Shown: positions 1 to 10,934 of the stretch, piece by piece
How the letters are laid out: the number at the start of each line of letters is the position of its first letter
Position numbering within the stretch: the stretch's first letter is position 1
Origin: Polytrichum commune
Lineage: Eukaryota > Streptophyta > Polytrichopsida > Polytrichales > Polytrichaceae
DNA: 64,000 bases
Assembly (NCBI GenBank): GCA_950295325.1
Contig: OX485809.1
Coordinates: forward strand, 5,394,001-5,458,000
Direction: 5' to 3'
Notes under the pieces: model-generated
Told to the model about the DNA's origin: nothing
What the model saw: only the letters and a program-made list of their open reading frames with translations
Databases searched by the model: none
Position numbers and translations under genes: made by a program

Positions 1-609
1 TCCGTCTGTCCAAAATTACTTAAAAGGAATATAGAGTACAAAAAATTACAGTGACTTGGACAATATAAGTAATGGAAGGGTGCAAACAAATGGACCATTT
101 TTGAAATTTAAGTAATTATAGGGAGGCTTTAATTCAGCCCTTGAAGGTAAATAGCCCCAAAACAAAAAAACCCCCAGCCGCACGTGGTGCACAAAATGCC
201 TTAGAGTGATCTACCCGTGGCTCCCATTCGCTAAGACCCACTTTGTATCCCACATGAAAACTACATTATGGCACAAGTAAAAATGCAATAGAGAGCCCTC
301 TATGGTATGCAAGAGTTGCATGGAACACATGGAACTTTCACTTGCGTCCCAATGGGGAAATTTTCCAAAATTCCCCTTCATGTCCCGTGGTTCGTAAGGC
401 TTGGAAGGGAATATGAAAAGAGTGGGAATTTTGCTCATGTCCCTTGATTGATAATGGGAATGTACAGTTGGACATGGGAGATTATGTAGATGGGACGTTT
501 TGTATAGATGATGGGAATATGCTACTTGGGAGTTTTTTAAGGGGAAACTTTAAATTTGTATTAATCTTATACATTCCATACACTTGCTCTAACCTATGTT
601 GTAGGCCCT
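1..609. other. No recognisable gene
   Basis: Short open frames exist on both strands (about 75 aa on minus at 211-438, 60 aa on plus at 444-626), but neither shows a motif I recognise. The stretch is AT-rich and looks like decayed intergenic DNA. Confidence 0.5.
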
Positions 610-715
610 TCCAACTTACAAGATGAGGCCTAGGGGTGTTGGCAAAAGGATTCAAACCTCACAACCCTACTCCAACACCTTAGTCACCAACTCGTTGCAC
701 ATCACACATGTAATT
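610..715 (-). mobile_element. tRNA-derived SINE candidate (fragment)
   Basis: On the minus strand, GGTTTGAATCC (forward 648-658) matches the pol III B box with one change. An A-box-like GGTGACTAAGGTG lies upstream of it (forward 676-688), at a spacing suited to a tRNA-like head. The sequence around the boxes does not fold as an obvious functional tRNA. I infer a plant tRNA-derived SINE head. No tail or target duplication was established. Confidence 0.4.
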
Positions 716-2462
716 GGAGGGCTTTTAAGCACTTTATATGTAAAGCTGGCATTTACCTTGTAATGTAAGAATGTAGAAATTAGAACACCTCTCTTCCATC
801 CAACATAAAAACTTGTCCCTTATAGATTTTTGGCGGATTCATCTCAAATAATTTGGACTAGACTAATTTGGGGTCTATGAACCTAAAACCGGTGTCTAAA
901 TGACTAAAACTAGTCAATTGAGGCTTCTTTACTATTTCAAGGCTTCTTGTTGGATGAATGAAGAACACTTGTAGGCTGTAATACTCTCTCTCTCTCTCTC
1001 TCTCACACACACGCACATTGGTAATTACTTATGAAGGTGACTCACATCTAGATCTAGACTAGATCTACAAGATCTCTAAAACGAATCAAAGATAGAACAT
1101 TCGTTCATGGACATTCAATAATAAACATGCGATTAGTATGAGATGATTAGCAAGTCCAAATCAAAGTTGTAATCACTTTTCCGATATTTTTTGGAGCTCA
1201 TAATGATACTTGATTCATTGTCAAAGTAAAAATCCTAAACCAACGGAAATCAAGTCAAGTGTGGAGGGGGCATCATGTTTTGAAATAAAATTATTGTATT
1301 CCCATTATTGAAAAGTTGAAATTGTCTCTTTGATCGAGAGGGACAATTGTGAAATGAATCAAATTCTCATATTTGATGCATCTCACTTTGGTTTGTCCCA
1401 TGATGATTCCCCTTTATCATGGGACATACAAACTTCCCATCTATAACATTATGACCTATGGGATTTAAGGGGTATGTCCCATGTTCTTCCCATGGGACAC
1501 AGTTGAAAGTTGCTTGTGGAAGCATGCAAATATTGAGTACGGCGGCAACACGGTGATCGCCAACGAATACTTTATAGGCTTCTTTGAGAAAGGGCGGGCC
1601 TCCCAAATTGTGTTGTGCATATGTAACGGAGAAAAGTAAGTGGCTTTGGGATATTCCTCAAGCGACCTTTGAAGGTGTGGTGTAGCTACTTTTCGAGGAT
1701 CAATGTCTGCACTTTGGGACCATGCTTTTCACGGTTGGCTAACCTTAGTTGTTTTACAACACTCACACTTGACATTGGCCTTGACATTGCTACCCTAAAA
1801 AGGATGTTTAGTGTTTGATACACCAAACACGAATGCATACACTAAATGTCAATAACCCTATGAAAATAAGTAATAGTAAATGTAACCTAAAACATTAAAT
1901 ATCAACTATGGTAATATGTGGAAGTTACATGCTTGAACATAGTGTTAGTAAGGATATATACTTTTTAGAAAATAAAAACTAAGATAGAAGGAGAATTTTA
2001 GCATATCTTCTAGCATTTTAGCCTTTCAATATTTCAATATTCTACTGAAATCCATGCTTCACAGGAAGGGAGGTGGTAGTAGGGAAGGTAGTGGCACATT
2101 TATGTCTAGCATTAATTATCAAGGAATTGAAAATTAGAGTTGAGGAGGGCGGGGTGGTAACAACACTAAATATAATCAAACACTAAATACCTTTTTTTTA
2201 GTGTAGTGGCAACCTCTTGCATTTCTTTGGTTGTTTTATTCTTACCCTCCGTCTCTTCACTTCACCCAAGCTCCCCCTTCCGAGTTTGGCTCAAGGTGTA
2301 GGGGTGTTGCCGGGTGAATGTTCATAGTGCCTACCAAAGGGGAAGGTGTATGTGAAAAAAACAAATTGCTATTGTAGAGGCATGTGATTTCTATTTTAAG
2401 CCAATGGAACTCATACATCAGAGTGAGAGACCCCGAGTTACTTTGAAGGTTTATGGCATTTG
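716..2462. other. No recognisable gene
   Basis: Only short open frames occur, without recognisable motifs. A minus-strand frame of 79 aa (1367-1606) lies in a stretch rich in repeated words such as CCCATG and CATGGG. One microsatellite lies inside and is listed separately. Confidence 0.5.
984..1016. repeat. (CT)n(CA)n microsatellite
   Basis: About 21 bases of alternating CT pass into CA repeats with one interruption. It is a compound dinucleotide microsatellite in intergenic DNA. Confidence 0.9.
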
Positions 2463-2815
2463 GTGTCACATGCGTAATAGTGTCACTTACCCTATTTTGA
2501 GGTGCATGTTAGGTCACAAATGACACTTGGCATCAGTATCCTCAAGAACATCTTCCTCTTGCATACTAGAATGTAAACACATGACACTTGCCATCTGTAT
2601 GCTCAATATATCTTCCCCATGTTGCATATCAAAATGCAAAACTATCATCCCAAGTATCCCAATGTGCTACGCTAATGTCATAATATAAATATTTTTTCAC
2701 ATTAATGAATTACTTACGTTGACAAATAGTATTACGTTGGCATATCACAGTGTGAGACCTCTAGGCATCTAGTTTAGTCCCTTTGCAAATAGTGTATGTG
2801 ACACTAAATACCATA
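2463..2815. mobile_element. TIR element, AGTGTCACAT family, copy 1
   Basis: The left end reads GTGTCACATGCGTAATAGTG and the right end GCAAATAGTGTATGTGACACT, so the termini are short inverted repeats of AGTGTCACAT type. A second copy at 61303-61733 shares the ends, the run TAATAGTGTCA, repeated ATGACACTTG words, an internal AATATTTTTTCACAT block and the TTGCAAATAGTGTATGTG right end. There is no coding capacity. It behaves like a non-autonomous DNA element (MITE-like). The superfamily is not assigned because no clean target duplication was found. Confidence 0.6.
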
Positions 2816-3991
2816 AACAATGTAGTGAGCGTAAATTGAGATGAATCAACAACCAACCATGCAGCCCATAGAGAGACACTTTTTACTATTCCCGCCTCGG
2901 TTAGTGTTAGACAACCAAACTAGGTGTTGTTGTGGTTGTCATTTTATTCCCTTGGCCAAGTCAAGACCATTGTGCCACAATCAAGAAGGGAATCTAGAAA
3001 ACAAAAAATGCATGTGAAGCACGGTGTATGTTTGACAAATTTCATCTGACATTCAACTTCAAATCCAAAGTGTCACATGACGTTTTCAAAAACGGAAACG
3101 AATGTCAATCAACATGTACGTTTTCTTCCAAAATGTCACCTCAACGTCCCATGCCTAGTAGTACGTGTCATTTCAATTTCTAATGTGGCAATTGACGTGC
3201 GGTTTTTTCTTCACAAGTCACACTACATGTCAAATTCTAAAATTGTGCGTGTCAATTGATGTGCATTATTTATTTTTATGATTTATTTTAATTTTTTTTG
3301 GGCGGAAGCTTTTGCGTGTCAAATGTCAAAAATACACACTGATGTGGAGGTTGGAAGTGGCCATATATATAATAGGGCAACAACACCTTGAATTGCAAGG
3401 GCGGGGATTGTTGTTGTTTCTGGTGGTGGGCCTCCTGCCACCACCCCTACTTACATACAGTAGTCTGCGCCTGACGCTTCTGAGATAATTCTTGCATTGG
3501 TCGGCTTCATTCATCCGCCATCTGTTGGACACAAGTTTACTAAATCTGGAGTGGCAGCACTGTTTCCATACTCGACAAGCATCTGCATTTCAGTGACCTC
3601 AAACTTGTAGAAATTCAAGAGCTTGCTGTGCATGTAAGTAGTTTATTAGCCTACTGCAGCGTAGCAGCTTCAGGCTTAGCTCGGAGGGTGACACACGAGT
3701 CGAGGACATGCAGACTCAAGTCTGAAACCGAGACCCAAGATGTCTTATGCAAACAGCAATCTGCATAGCTAGAGAAGAGAAGCGGTGGGGAAGTTTGTAA
3801 GTGTGAAATCCTAACCTTCTTCACATGCTTAGTTGTTGACGACTCTGATCATGACGACGACCTAAGCTTAAGCAATGTGTAAGTTGTCGATGGCCACCAC
3901 AGATCGTACTCCCCTTTGTAGCTGTTGATGATGATGATACCTTTCCACCTACCTTACCCCTTAAGATCACTTCCTTTTCCATCACTCAGCG
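2816..3991. other. No recognisable gene
   Basis: No open frame with recognisable domains. The 3040-3260 part is rich in near-repeats of GTGTCA and ATGTCA words, perhaps from a decayed relative of the neighbouring TIR element. Confidence 0.4.
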
Positions 3992-4007
3992 AGTGTGTGT
4001 CTGTGTC

Positions 4008-4053
<46 letters not shown>
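3992..4053. repeat. (GT)n(GA)n compound microsatellite
   Basis: An interrupted GT run passes into about 28 bases of perfect GA repeat. The two overlapping minus-strand frames that read Ser-Leu and Thr-His runs here are products of the repeat, not genes. Confidence 0.9.
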
Positions 4054-4058
<5 letters not shown>

Positions 4059-5052
4059 AAGATAGACAGACAGAAAAAGCACAATGAGGTAGCTTAGCTC
4101 GGTTGCAAATCTCCAGATAATGTTGGTTGGTTCGGGGGGAGGTCCATGTTGCAGGGTGGCGATGGGGATGATCAAGTGACCTGCAAGTGTTTGTTGCTTT
4201 GTCATTCGGTGTTGTCTGACTCACCGTAGTTTAGTTCAGTGCGGTTTAGCTTAGTTGAGTTCCTTGGGGTTTGGTCCGCTGCAGAAGAGAGCTGACTATG
4301 TGGTGGGAAATGTTGATGCAACTTGGGTGTGGGTTAAGGTGACTCGCAACAAGGTATTGCAAGCCGGTGGCCATGGAGCCTCAAGAAAAGGGTTCAGCGA
4401 TGTTGATGATGAGCTCATAATAAGCCCAGTAAGCTCACTAATGGACCATATTGATCAATGGTCACATGCATGTTTGCAGGGGAGCTGGGCTGCAGTTGTA
4501 CACGAATAGTCTTCAGGAATGGTGCTGATGTACTTATGAGGAGGATGGCTATGGCGAGCCAGAAAGTGCAGGAATGGGGCAGGAATACAGGTCAAGTTCG
4601 GCGAAAGCATCATTAGTATATGAAGTCTTCCTCTTGGATTTGAGGAGCCCTCCTTTTCCCAGTTCTGCACTTTCGGCATGAGTCTATCTATGCCAGCGCC
4701 ATGGCAACCGAAAGATACATACATCTCAGAGGTAGCTGGCCGAAGTTGACGGTCCAACTCCAAGAGTTGAGGTCGCAGAAAAGGTACTCGATCTAAGTTA
4801 GGTTATTCCTCTCTGGAAGGTGATGCACAGGGGTAGAGCAGGTGCATGAACACTTTGTCGTATTGAAAGCCTCCGAGCATCCTTACTCATTTGCATTACT
4901 GGATGGCCATCATAGAATGAAAGCAAGCCCTGCACTTTATTGATGTGTGGCGAGCGAGCGAGCTGCTCACTCTTCAACCCCCTTTCCTTGTATCTTTAGA
5001 GAGGGTAGAATGCAGACAATGCGTTGATGCGTGAAGAATTCATATTTGGTTT
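4054..5052. other. No recognisable gene; distal upstream region of the kinase gene
   Basis: Open frames of 84 aa (plus, 4255-4509) and 102 aa (minus, 4455-4763) occur but have no recognised motif and overlap each other. The stretch lies 0.9-1.9 kb upstream of the kinase start and could include promoter sequence. Confidence 0.4.
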
Positions 5053-5880
5053 GGGCTCAACTTCATCACGTGTCAAGCTCAGCTTCGACTTCAGCTACTA
5101 AGCCGATTAAACCTGTGTGCATTGAACATCTGCATGTGCACAAATATTTTAAGATTAGTGATGGTTGAGCTGGGGAGAAGGCGGTAACTTTAATTACGTA
5201 GTAGTGGCCACATAACAGGAGCTCATCTGAAACTGCATGTGAGCACTTCATCTTCTCCTGCTGGCCGAAATCGAGGGTGTGCATTGGAATCTAGCTAGTA
5301 ATAGAGCTTTCATCAAGACTGGTGACGAGTTTGAAGATGTTAAGTGATTCTTGAGCTGGGGGAGAAGGCAGTAACAAGTAGTAGTGGCCACATAATAGAT
5401 GCTCAACTTCATGTGGAGGGGCACCTTCGGCATTGCCCGAAATCTGTGTACATTGAAATCTGTGCACGTAGCTTCATCAAGGCTGGTGATGTGATTTCAA
5501 GATGAGTAGTATTTGAACTGGGGAGAAGGCAGTAGTAAAATTATTGGAACTTAATAGATCTCAACTTCAAGCTGTGATCGCTCTCCTTCGGCTACTGGCC
5601 GAAAATCTGTGTGCGTTGGAATCTCCGCTCGGAGCCTTATCATCAAGACTGGTGAAGTAGTTTCAAGATTCGTAATGTGTTTGAGCTGGGAAGAAGGCGG
5701 TATCTTAGTATTGGTCACATATTAGAGCCCCAACCTCACGTGGGAACTTTTGTTTGGCCTACTGGCCGAGACATGTGTGCACTGGAATCTTGCACTCACG
5801 GCTTGAAAAACTGGTGTTTCTGAAGATTGGCGATGTTTGAGCTGGGGAGAAGGCTGTAAGTAGTATTGGTAGTGGTTCGG
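5053..5880. repeat. Degenerate tandem array, about 155-185-bp unit, five to six copies
   Basis: The landmark GAGCTGGGGAGAAGGC (with small changes) recurs near 5168, 5352, 5516, 5685 and 5840. Between the landmarks the order is constant: a GGCCACATAATAGAGCTC-like block, CTCAACTTCA, TGGCCGAAATC, TGTGTGCATTGGAATC and CATCAAGACTGGTGA. A partial first unit starts near 5053. The array ends about 40 bp before the kinase ORF, so it occupies the promoter or 5' UTR. The units differ by indels and many substitutions, so the array is old. Confidence 0.85.
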
Positions 5881-5918
5881 CGAAGTCATCATGTCTGAGC
5901 CATTTTGAGGCATCCGGT

Positions 5919-8576
5919 GTGAGAGAAAAGAGAGTTCAAATGGCTGTGAGAAGGGCCTTGCAGGCCCATGCACCTTACCCTAATTCACCATCACCATCAC
6001 CGAGCTCCCACAATAGCAAACACCATAACCTTGCCTTAGGCTTGGCTTTAGGATTGAGCCTGGCATTACTGATTGCAACCATAGTGTTGGCATGGGTGAT
6101 ATACCATCGCTTGAAGACAAGCCGCACAAGCCCATACGACCTAAACACATCCAAAACCTTGCAAAAGTTTTCTTACAGACAGCTGAAGCAAGCCACAGTG
6201 AACTTCTCGGAGTCACAGAAACTAGGGCAAGGGGGGTTTGGGGCAGTGTACAAGGGGCAACTACGCACAGGAGTGGAAGTAGCTGTGAAGAGAATCGATG
6301 TTTCCTCTGTACAAGGCGAAGTTGCATTCCAAAATGAGGTTTCCATCATAGGAAGGATCACATCTCCTCACATTGTGAAGCTGCTAGGGTTCTGTGCACA
6401 TGGGCCACGGAGATTGCTTGTGTATGAGTACATGGCTAACAGGAGCTTACAGGAAGCTCTGTTCGATGAGGTTTATGCTGCTCGATTGGACTGGGACATG
6501 CGATTTCGCATTGTGCTAAACACGGCGGAAGGGTTAGCTTATTTACATGGAAAGTGTGACCCTCCTGTGATCCATGGGGATGTGAAACCGAGCAATGTGC
6601 TCTTGGATGGCGAGTTTAAAGCCAAGCTTGCAGACTTCGGGCTTGCTAGGGTTAGGTCGGAGGAGAGCATCCTGGAGGTGCAGACACAGGAAGCACAGAG
6701 AGAGGCTGTGGAGAAAGAAAGGATGAGGTATGAGAGGGTGGTAAGAGACAGAGCAAGGAGGCAGAGACGGAGAGAAGAAGCTGAGAGGAAGAAACATCAG
6801 ACTCAGAATGTTGTGGAGGATGGTGGTAACAAGAGAAATCATCATCAGAACCCATCCATGGAGTTTGCATTTGAGCCTAACCCTGAGGGTGGGGGAGAGA
6901 GGAAAAGCTCAGCTTCCATGTTCGATGGGTTGTCCACGGAGGAAGAAACAAGTGGTATCATGTTGGACTCCCCTTGCTCCAAGGGTGGGAACAGCACTCC
7001 CACAAGCATTCTCAGACACAAAATGGGAGCATCACCTCCAGCAATCCGAGGAGCATTGCCTGAGCTTGTGTCAGAATGCTCACCAGTTTCAGCTCCAGCT
7101 GTTGGAACCGATGCCACAGACACAGAGGAGATAAGCTGGCAGGACTGTGATGAGAGCAGATCATACCCACAGTCTCCCATGTCGGTGACTAAACTGGAGA
7201 TTAGGTCTGACATGGATGGAGACAATTTCTTGAGTGCTGAAGAGGGAGAAACTGATATGGAGAAGAGTGTGATTTTGAGCATGGATGGCACAGGTGAGGA
7301 GGGGTGGAGTACAGTGAGTCCCTCCCAGCCTGATTTGGATTTCACTCTGGAAGCATCATCGGCAGGGCAAGGTGGTGAGGTTCGAAAAGGGTTAGGTCGC
7401 AAAGAGAAGAAGGTCGGGAGATCTTGGAGTAGGGATTGGTGGCGGAAACATCAGCAACGAGGCAATGGTCATGGAGGCCATGGGAATGGCAATGCCAATG
7501 GCAATGGATTAGGTGATGGTGATGGTGATGGTGGCAACAACAATGGCAATGGATTAGATTTGGATGTGAAGGATGCAGAAATTCATCAGAGTGCCATGAG
7601 CATGAAAGAGCAGCTTCAGAAGAGTGAGGAGCTCAATGAAATGGAGGGTGATGGAACCACACGAAGATCGAAGAGCCGCGCTGCAGAGCGCAGGCAGCGA
7701 TCGAGAAGCTCTGGGTGGGTGGGATCGTTTATTGGTGAGATGAGCAAAGTGGACAGCAAGAAGCAGAAGCTCCCTGCAAAGCAGCAACACGACAAGCTCA
7801 AAGGGCGGGAGTGGTGGCGCGAAGAGTACTGCGAGGAGCTCTGCAACAAGAGCAGGGAGTTTCGAAAAGTAGAAAAGGGGAATAAACATGAGGGGGGGAA
7901 CCGCAGCAGCCGGCGGCACAAGAAAGACGATTACACGAAATGGATTCGGGATTTTAGTCAGGAGTACGGGCCGGAGCTCGGGATGCACAGCAAGAACCAC
8001 CACAGCAAGAACCTGGAGGTTCGCAGGGAGAATCGCAAGTCGAGGTCGCGGCGGGAGGAGTTCTGGAGTGGCGACTCCTACCGGGGGGTTAGCAGCACAC
8101 CGAGCATGCGGGGGACGATTTGCTATGTGGCGCCGGAGTACGGAGGTGCTGGATTGCTCTCGGAGAAAAGTGATGTGTACAGCTTCGGCGTCCTTCTTCT
8201 CGTCTTGATTGCGGGCCGGCGGCCACTCCAAGTGACGGCTTCCCCGATGTCCGATTTCGAGCGCGCTAATCTCATCTCATGGGCGCGTCTGTTGGCACAG
8301 AGTGGCAATATTCTTGACCTCGTCGACCCCAGCCTTCAGTCCACCGCGTACTCGGAGGACCAAGCGGTCATGTGCATCACCGTGGCCTTGCTCTGCTTGC
8401 AACGGTTGCCGACTGCTCGGCCGAGTATGAACGACATTGTCAAGATCCTCAATGGAGAATTTGAGGTTCCTGACCTCCCCTTTGAGTTTTCGCCGTCTCC
8501 CCCAGGCTTCAAGTCGCGCCGAAAGCCCTCAGCTGAAGAAATTGTGATGCTTTCAGAGCCTCCAATCACTGTTTAG
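5919..8576 (+). CDS. Membrane receptor-like kinase with a long insert in the activation segment (At1g80870-like)
   Basis: Single-exon ORF of 885 aa; Met8 (5940) is an alternative start. There is a short Pro/Ser-rich head, one transmembrane helix at about residues 37-62 and no real ectodomain. The kinase domain shows GQGGFG at 103-108, VAVK Lys124, HGDVKPSN at 219-226 (Gly replaces Arg of HRD, so non-RD) and DFG at 239-241. About 480 residues of charged, low-complexity sequence then intervene before GTICYVAPE at 732-740. The kinase resumes with SDVYSFG and a normal C lobe. The insert holds Gly/Asn repeats (about 511-548) and Trp motifs such as RDWWRKH, REWWREEYCEEL and KWIRDF. Family knowledge: plant kinases of the At1g80870 type carry a similar insert with WW motifs. 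The role is presumably membrane signalling; ligand and substrate are unknown. The uninterrupted frame over 2.6 kb argues for a functional gene. Confidence 0.9.
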   Translation: MREKRVQMAVRRALQAHAPYPNSPSPSPSSHNSKHHNLALGLALGLSLALLIATIVLAWVIYHRLKTSRTSPYDLNTSKTLQKFSYRQLKQATVNFSESQKLGQGGFGAVYKGQLRTGVEVAVKRIDVSSVQGEVAFQNEVSIIGRITSPHIVKLLGFCAHGPRRLLVYEYMANRSLQEALFDEVYAARLDWDMRFRIVLNTAEGLAYLHGKCDPPVIHGDVKPSNVLLDGEFKAKLADFGLARVRSEESILEVQTQEAQREAVEKERMRYERVVRDRARRQRRREEAERKKHQTQNVVEDGGNKRNHHQNPSMEFAFEPNPEGGGERKSSASMFDGLSTEEETSGIMLDSPCSKGGNSTPTSILRHKMGASPPAIRGALPELVSECSPVSAPAVGTDATDTEEISWQDCDESRSYPQSPMSVTKLEIRSDMDGDNFLSAEEGETDMEKSVILSMDGTGEEGWSTVSPSQPDLDFTLEASSAGQGGEVRKGLGRKEKKVGRSWSRDWWRKHQQRGNGHGGHGNGNANGNGLGDGDGDGGNNNGNGLDLDVKDAEIHQSAMSMKEQLQKSEELNEMEGDGTTRRSKSRAAERRQRSRSSGWVGSFIGEMSKVDSKKQKLPAKQQHDKLKGREWWREEYCEELCNKSREFRKVEKGNKHEGGNRSSRRHKKDDYTKWIRDFSQEYGPELGMHSKNHHSKNLEVRRENRKSRSRREEFWSGDSYRGVSSTPSMRGTICYVAPEYGGAGLLSEKSDVYSFGVLLLVLIAGRRPLQVTASPMSDFERANLISWARLLAQSGNILDLVDPSLQSTAYSEDQAVMCITVALLCLQRLPTARPSMNDIVKILNGEFEVPDLPFEFSPSPPGFKSRRKPSAEEIVMLSEPPITV

Positions 8577-8880
8577 TTCTCCTTCGCAGAATCGTCTTGC
8601 AACAACAGAAAAGACGTGGAGGATAATGTCATCATGAGAAGATGAGGTCGAGCTTCTTTGTGGAATATCTGAATTCAAGACACTACAATTTTACGGGGAC
8701 AACTGGGGAGGGCCATGTGAGGTGGATGATGAAGGTGGGAGAATTTCTTACTTTTTTCTGCATTGAACTTGAAAGTGTTGCTGCATGTACAACTTTCATA
8801 TGCGCTGTTTTGATTCTGTGCAAGAGAGAATTTCAATCCGCTGATGAGAATGACGAAGTTGGGTGCAGGAAGTGGTAGCT
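8577..8880 (+). other. Probable 3' UTR of the split-kinase gene
   Basis: This follows the TAG stop directly. Its first 100 bases have a degraded copy about 6 kb downstream (14607-14710), joined to a copy of the last coding bases. The 78-aa frame at 8642-8878 has no recognised motif. Confidence 0.4.
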
Positions 8881-9520
8881 TGCCAAATCCATGAATGATG
8901 AATGTGTGGGCCTCACAATCTGGAAATGGCAGCAGCCACTACTTGATTTTGCACTTAGATGAGCTACTCTCAGTTGAATCTACACTGTTTTGCATTGAAC
9001 AGGAAAGTCTTGCATGTACAACTTAAATATGCACTACTTTAATACTGTGATAGAGGATGTCATTTGCAGATGAGAATGGTAAAGTTAGGTACAGTAAGTG
9101 GCAGCTTGCCTTATCCATGAAGGTGTGGGCCTTGCATTTGGGCAACAGCAGCCATTACTTTGACTTTGCACTGGGATGAGCTACTTGAATGCAGTAGAAT
9201 GTACCCTGTTTGATTGGGTGTGTGTTTAGGAGTTTGGGCACAATTTTTTGCACTTAGTGCTGGCCATTGGCAATGATGATGGTGAAATAATTTAGCTCAG
9301 AGAACTACAACGTCCTGTATTGTGGTGCACATATCACCGTGTTTACTTCTTGGCAGGATTGAGAGGCTTCAATTCGCTTTAGATTGAAATTGCATATGCT
9401 GTATACTTGTTTTGGATTGAACAGGAAAGTCTTTTATATGTGCTTGTTTGTTTCTGCGAAATTCATTTGCCAATGACAATGATGAGGTTAGGTGCAGGAA
9501 GTGGTAAGTTGCCATAGCCA
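8770..9520. repeat. Degenerate repeat, three copies, downstream of the kinase
   Basis: A block with the order ATTGAACAGGAAAGTCTTGC, a run of ATATGC words, GATGAGAATG, GTTAGGTGCAGGAAGTGG and AGCTTGCC occurs near 8760-8885, 8990-9105 and 9415-9505. Copies 1 and 2 are spaced about 230 bp apart and copies 2 and 3 about 400 bp. No coding capacity. Confidence 0.7.
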
Positions 9521-9755
9521 CAAATGACGAAAGTTTGTTAGCTTAGTCTTGGCATACATGTAACTTATAATGATCTACACACTAATTTAGGAGCTGTTGA
9601 GTGAGCATCTTGGAGGTTGTATACTCGGTGAGATTCTTTTTGGCAAGGGTTTTCTAAGTTGAATCCTGGTAGATGGGAGAAGGCTTTTGTCCGAAGATAG
9701 GTAACAATGAGGTGCCAACTAATTTGCTACTTGACATTGCTTGGCATTCATGGAT

Positions 9756-9918
9756 GTAATCAAGGACCTTGATTCTTGGATTTACTCTTGAAGCTAGAAT
9801 AAAAAGATAATGTCCTTACACATGCCTAAGAATGCTGTAATCAAGGACCTTGATTCTCGGATTTACTCTTTAAGCTAGAATAAAAAGACATTGTCCTTGC
9901 ACATGCCTAAGAATGCTA
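9756..9918. repeat. Tandem duplication of about 80 bp
   Basis: TAATCAAGGACCTTGATTCT begins both units. Each continues through GGATTTACTCTT, AAGCTAGAATAAAAAGA, TGTCCTT and ACATGCCTAAGAATGCT. The two units differ at only a handful of positions, so this duplication is younger than the arrays around it. Confidence 0.9.
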
Positions 9919-10934
9919 TGATTGAACGACTTGTGGTGTGTCTCCAGAAAATAGCACTGGTGGGGGATGGCGGGGAGCTATGCAACTGCTCACTGACCCT
10001 TGACTGTAAGTTTTCTACCTGCTGTTCTCATATGTTAAGTCTTTCAAGTTGTAGAAACTATGATGTGAGCAGCCTTGAAAATCTTTGATATTCAATGATA
10101 ATTACATGGCTGATTGACTAGAATACATCTGATTATAAGACTATCCTACCCTGGTGAATGTCCTTAGAATTGTATCAGATTTATGATATAGATGGGAAGG
10201 CATGCATGGCATCTATGCACTTTCCTTAGAAGTGTCAGTTAATGTACCTACGGCACCTAATCTTACTGAAGAATCTAAATGTAATTGAAAAAGAAAGTTT
10301 GGCGAATTAGGCATAGCAACTTTTGAATGTTCTTTTAGTAGAAAACTGTGATCTTGACATTTTTGGACAAGTCTGTTATAATTCATCTGTCTGCTCAAAA
10401 TATTACACTGGTTATTTGCGGCAGATGGCTGGATCTGAAAAGGGCACTCAGAGGATTGATTTGTTTTCTATGCAGGTGGTGAGTCCACTGGAGTGGCTTC
10501 TATTTAACTACCAACTTGCAATCCCTCCCTTCACATATTCTATACAACGTCTGTGCCCTTCAATCTGAATTTATGGCAAAGTTGTAAGGTGCAGATCACA
10601 TCATAGTACTCCAAAGACATGATGGTAGATGACATGTAAAACAGATGGAGGATTGGCATTAGAACAACCACATTTGTAGGTGGCCATCATCCACCTTAGC
10701 AGAGAAATTGTATGTAACATTTGGAAGTTCACAAAAACGAGTTCACATTCTACCATATTCTACCCTATTCTACTCCATTCCATTCTATTCTACTCTATAC
10801 TATATTATCCTATAAATGATGTACTTTAATCACAACATTGGTGCCTTCGTTGAGAGCCCTATTCACTGAAGTTGAACACAAGATCACGTCATGGGTGTGC
10901 AATGAAGTTGGGTGTAAAACTCTACGCAGTAAAG
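9919..10934. other. No recognisable gene
   Basis: Only short unassigned frames (65 aa on plus at 9891-10088, 81 aa on plus at 10323-10568). Near 10745-10805 there is a simple-sequence patch built of ATTCTAC and ATTCTAT words. Confidence 0.5.

Noticed and set aside
444-626. Copia-type gag-pre-integrase fragment
   Set aside because: LYIPYTCSNLC only faintly recalls LYVPGLxxNL; no other retrotransposon motif is near.
3954-4224. Two minus-strand ORFs with Ser-Leu and His-Thr runs
   Set aside because: Both are translations of the GT/GA microsatellite.
6845-7402. 185-aa minus-strand ORF
   Set aside because: Also antisense to the kinase coding frame, with no motif.
7554-8231. 225-aa minus-strand ORF
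   Set aside because: It is antisense to the kinase insert and low in complexity; the sense frame shows clear kinase coding, so this is a shadow.
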